From Pseudomonas sp. Irchel s3b2 (lineage in GTDB: Bacteria; Pseudomonadota; Gammaproteobacteria; Pseudomonadales; Pseudomonadaceae), in NCBI RefSeq assembly GCF_900187445.1, contig NZ_FYEB01000004.1:186001-250000 (forward strand): DNA of 64,000 nt, given 5' to 3'. Both the position numbers and the translations under genes were made by a program. Positions 60,222 through 64,000 of this stretch are shown here, one piece after another (positions within the stretch are counted from its first letter, which is position 1; the number at the start of each line of letters is the position of its first letter). The notes beneath the pieces were generated by a model. It was not told the DNA's origin. It made no database searches and was given only the letters and a program-made list of their open reading frames with translations.

Positions 60222-60668
60222 CTAAAGAGAAGGGCGGATCAGCTCAAGGCTGAAGTGTTTACCGTCCAGATAATCATCGATACAGCGGATGATCAGCTCA
60301 CTGCGCCAGTTTGCGCGCTGTTGCAGCAGTTCGTCACGCGTCAGCCATTTTGCGCCGACGATACCGTCATCCAGCTGATAGTCCGGGTGGTGTTTGAGCG
60401 GTTTTGCGCTGAAGCAGACCCGCTGGTAGGTCACGCCGTTGCTCGGGGCTGTATAGAGATAAATGCCCACCACGCCTGTCGGCTCGACGTCCCAACCGGT
60501 TTCCTCGAGGGTTTCACGCACGGCGGCGTCGATCAGGGTTTCGTCCGGGTCCAGATGGCCGGCGGGCTGGTTGAGCACCGTTTGTCCGTGCTTGAGTTCT
60601 TCGACCATCAGGAAGCGACCATCGTCTTCGACGATGGTGGCGACGGTGATGTGGGGTAGCCAATCCAT
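60222..60668 (-). CDS. NUDIX hydrolase (NudJ-like)
   Basis: A 148-residue hydrolase with the complete NUDIX box GHLDPDETLIDAAVRETLEE TGWDV (residues 37-61). In E. coli the nudJ-mnmA-hflD-purB order is the same, which suggests a thiamine-pyrophosphate-phosphatase-like enzyme; the substrate is not proven. First gene before mnmA. Confidence 0.88.
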   Translation of the reverse strand: MDWLPHITVATIVEDDGRFLMVEELKHGQTVLNQPAGHLDPDETLIDAAVRETLEETGWDVEPTGVVGIYLYTAPSNGVTYQRVCFSAKPLKHHPDYQLDDGIVGAKWLTRDELLQQRANWRSELIIRCIDDYLDGKHFSLELIRPSL

Positions 60669-60695
60669 GAAGTTTCCTCGATTTTTGAATATTGA

Positions 60696-60806
60696 AACCC
60701 GATCCCTGTAGGAGCTGGCTTGCCAGCGAAGACGGTGGGTCGGTCAATGAAATGTTGAATGATAAACCGCTTTCGCTGGCAAGCCAGCTCCTACAGGGAT
60801 CGGGTT
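60696..60806. repeat. Perfect REPIN with extended 35-bp arms
   Basis: Arms AACCCGATCCCTGTAGGAGC plus TGGCTTGCCAGCGAA (60696-60730) and the exact inverse (60772-60806). The inverted repeat continues 10 bp beyond the usual REP edge. It lies between the NUDIX gene start and the idh terminator. Confidence 0.9.
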
Positions 60807-60834
60807 CGGCAGATAGGTGTGTGAAATCCGGAAA

Positions 60835-60865
60835 CACAAACCCCGGCACATGGCCGGGGTTTGTG
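60835..60865. terminator. Terminator of idh
   Basis: A 13-bp perfect stem CACAAACCCCGGC/GCCGGGGTTTGTG with loop ACATG, 15 bp beyond the idh stop on the minus strand; moderate T content follows. Confidence 0.8.
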
Positions 60866-60880
60866 ATGTTCCCTTACACC

Positions 60881-63599
<2,719 letters not shown>

Positions 63600-64000
63600 A
63601 TGGGATACAAGAAGATTCAGGTTCCAGCCGTCGGCGACAAAATCACCGTCAACGCGGACCATTCTCTCAATGTTCCTAACAACCCGATCATCCCCTTCAT
63701 CGAAGGCGATGGTATTGGCGTTGATATCAGCCCGGTCATGATCAAGGTTGTCGATGCTGCTGTTAAGAAGGCTTACGGCGGCGAGCGCAAAATTTCCTGG
63801 ATGGAAGTCTACGCCGGGGAGAAAGCGACTCAGGTTTACGATCAGGACACCTGGCTGCCTCAGGAAACCCTGGACGCGGTCAAGGATTACGTGGTTTCCA
63901 TCAAGGGCCCTCTGACCACGCCGGTCGGCGGCGGCATCCGTTCGCTGAACGTGGCCCTGCGTCAGCAACTCGACCTGTATGTGTGCCTGCGCCCGGTGCG
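63600..64000 (+). CDS. icd: Isocitrate dehydrogenase (NADP+), dimeric type, partial
   Basis: The first 133 residues of the homodimeric isocitrate dehydrogenase, cut by the window edge. It begins [20 protein letters not shown] and contains [20 protein letters not shown] and [35 protein letters not shown], the substrate-binding serine and arginine region. It is divergent from the monomeric enzyme, so both isozymes are encoded together. Confidence 0.96.
   Translation, partial: MGYKKIQVPAVGDKITVNADHSLNVPNNPIIPFIEGDGIGVDISPVMIKVVDAAVKKAYGGERKISWMEVYAGEKATQVYDQDTWLPQETLDAVKDYVVSIKGPLTTPVGGGIRSLNVALRQQLDLYVCLRPV

Overview
The window is a GC-rich chromosomal segment of a Pseudomonas, most likely of the P. 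fluorescens group. The evidence is a PrrF-type iron-responsive small RNA, a liu leucine-degradation cluster with a MerR-type LiuR regulator, a full 13-subunit nuo operon with a fused nuoCD, a 441-residue isocitrate lyase, divergent monomeric and dimeric isocitrate dehydrogenases, and many GTAGGAGC...GCGAA REP/REPIN palindromes. The species cannot be fixed from the sequence alone. I found no rRNA or tRNA gene, CRISPR array, insertion sequence or prophage.

Layout. 1-1440: a PrrF small RNA with its Fur box, a DUF6124-like protein, and a CI/LexA-like regulator whose self-cleavage residues are replaced. 1446-11090: leucine/isovalerate catabolism, liuABCD on the minus strand, a divergent acyl-CoA ligase, then liuR-liuE, with LiuR-type palindromes at both promoters. 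11238-16000: a LysR regulator divergent from an acyl-CoA dehydrogenase, a PstS-OmpA fusion protein and exonuclease III. 16100-22900: a nested palindrome, a GNAT enzyme, tamA-tamB and a remnant of an efflux transporter. 22909-27519: lpxH-ppiB divergent from glnS and cysS. 27747-35930: a sigma-54 activator divergent from a six-gene ABC importer of the GlpSTPQUV (glycerol) type, with a sigma-54 promoter and a TGTTCA array between them. 35997-36651: a HigB2/HigA2 toxin-antitoxin pair between two near-identical terminators. 36957-51896: nuoA-N. 52469-64000: aceA, a secretin-like protein without a barrel, GNAT, roxA, purB, hflD, mnmA, a NUDIX hydrolase, idh, and the start of icd.

How the genes work together. 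The right half is central energy metabolism: isocitrate is divided between isocitrate lyase and two isocitrate dehydrogenases, and NADH is oxidised by complex I. The left half feeds acetyl-CoA and acetoacetate from leucine into the same pathways.

The most interesting signals are: (i) the importer's two ATPases, which carry complementary defects predicting one working and one degenerate ATP site; (ii) the sigma-54 promoter with helically spaced TGTTCA repeats upstream of that importer; (iii) the CI-like repressor that lacks its cleavage dyad; (iv) REP palindromes that supply stop codons or sit nested inside other palindromes. None of these is proven to be a new system.
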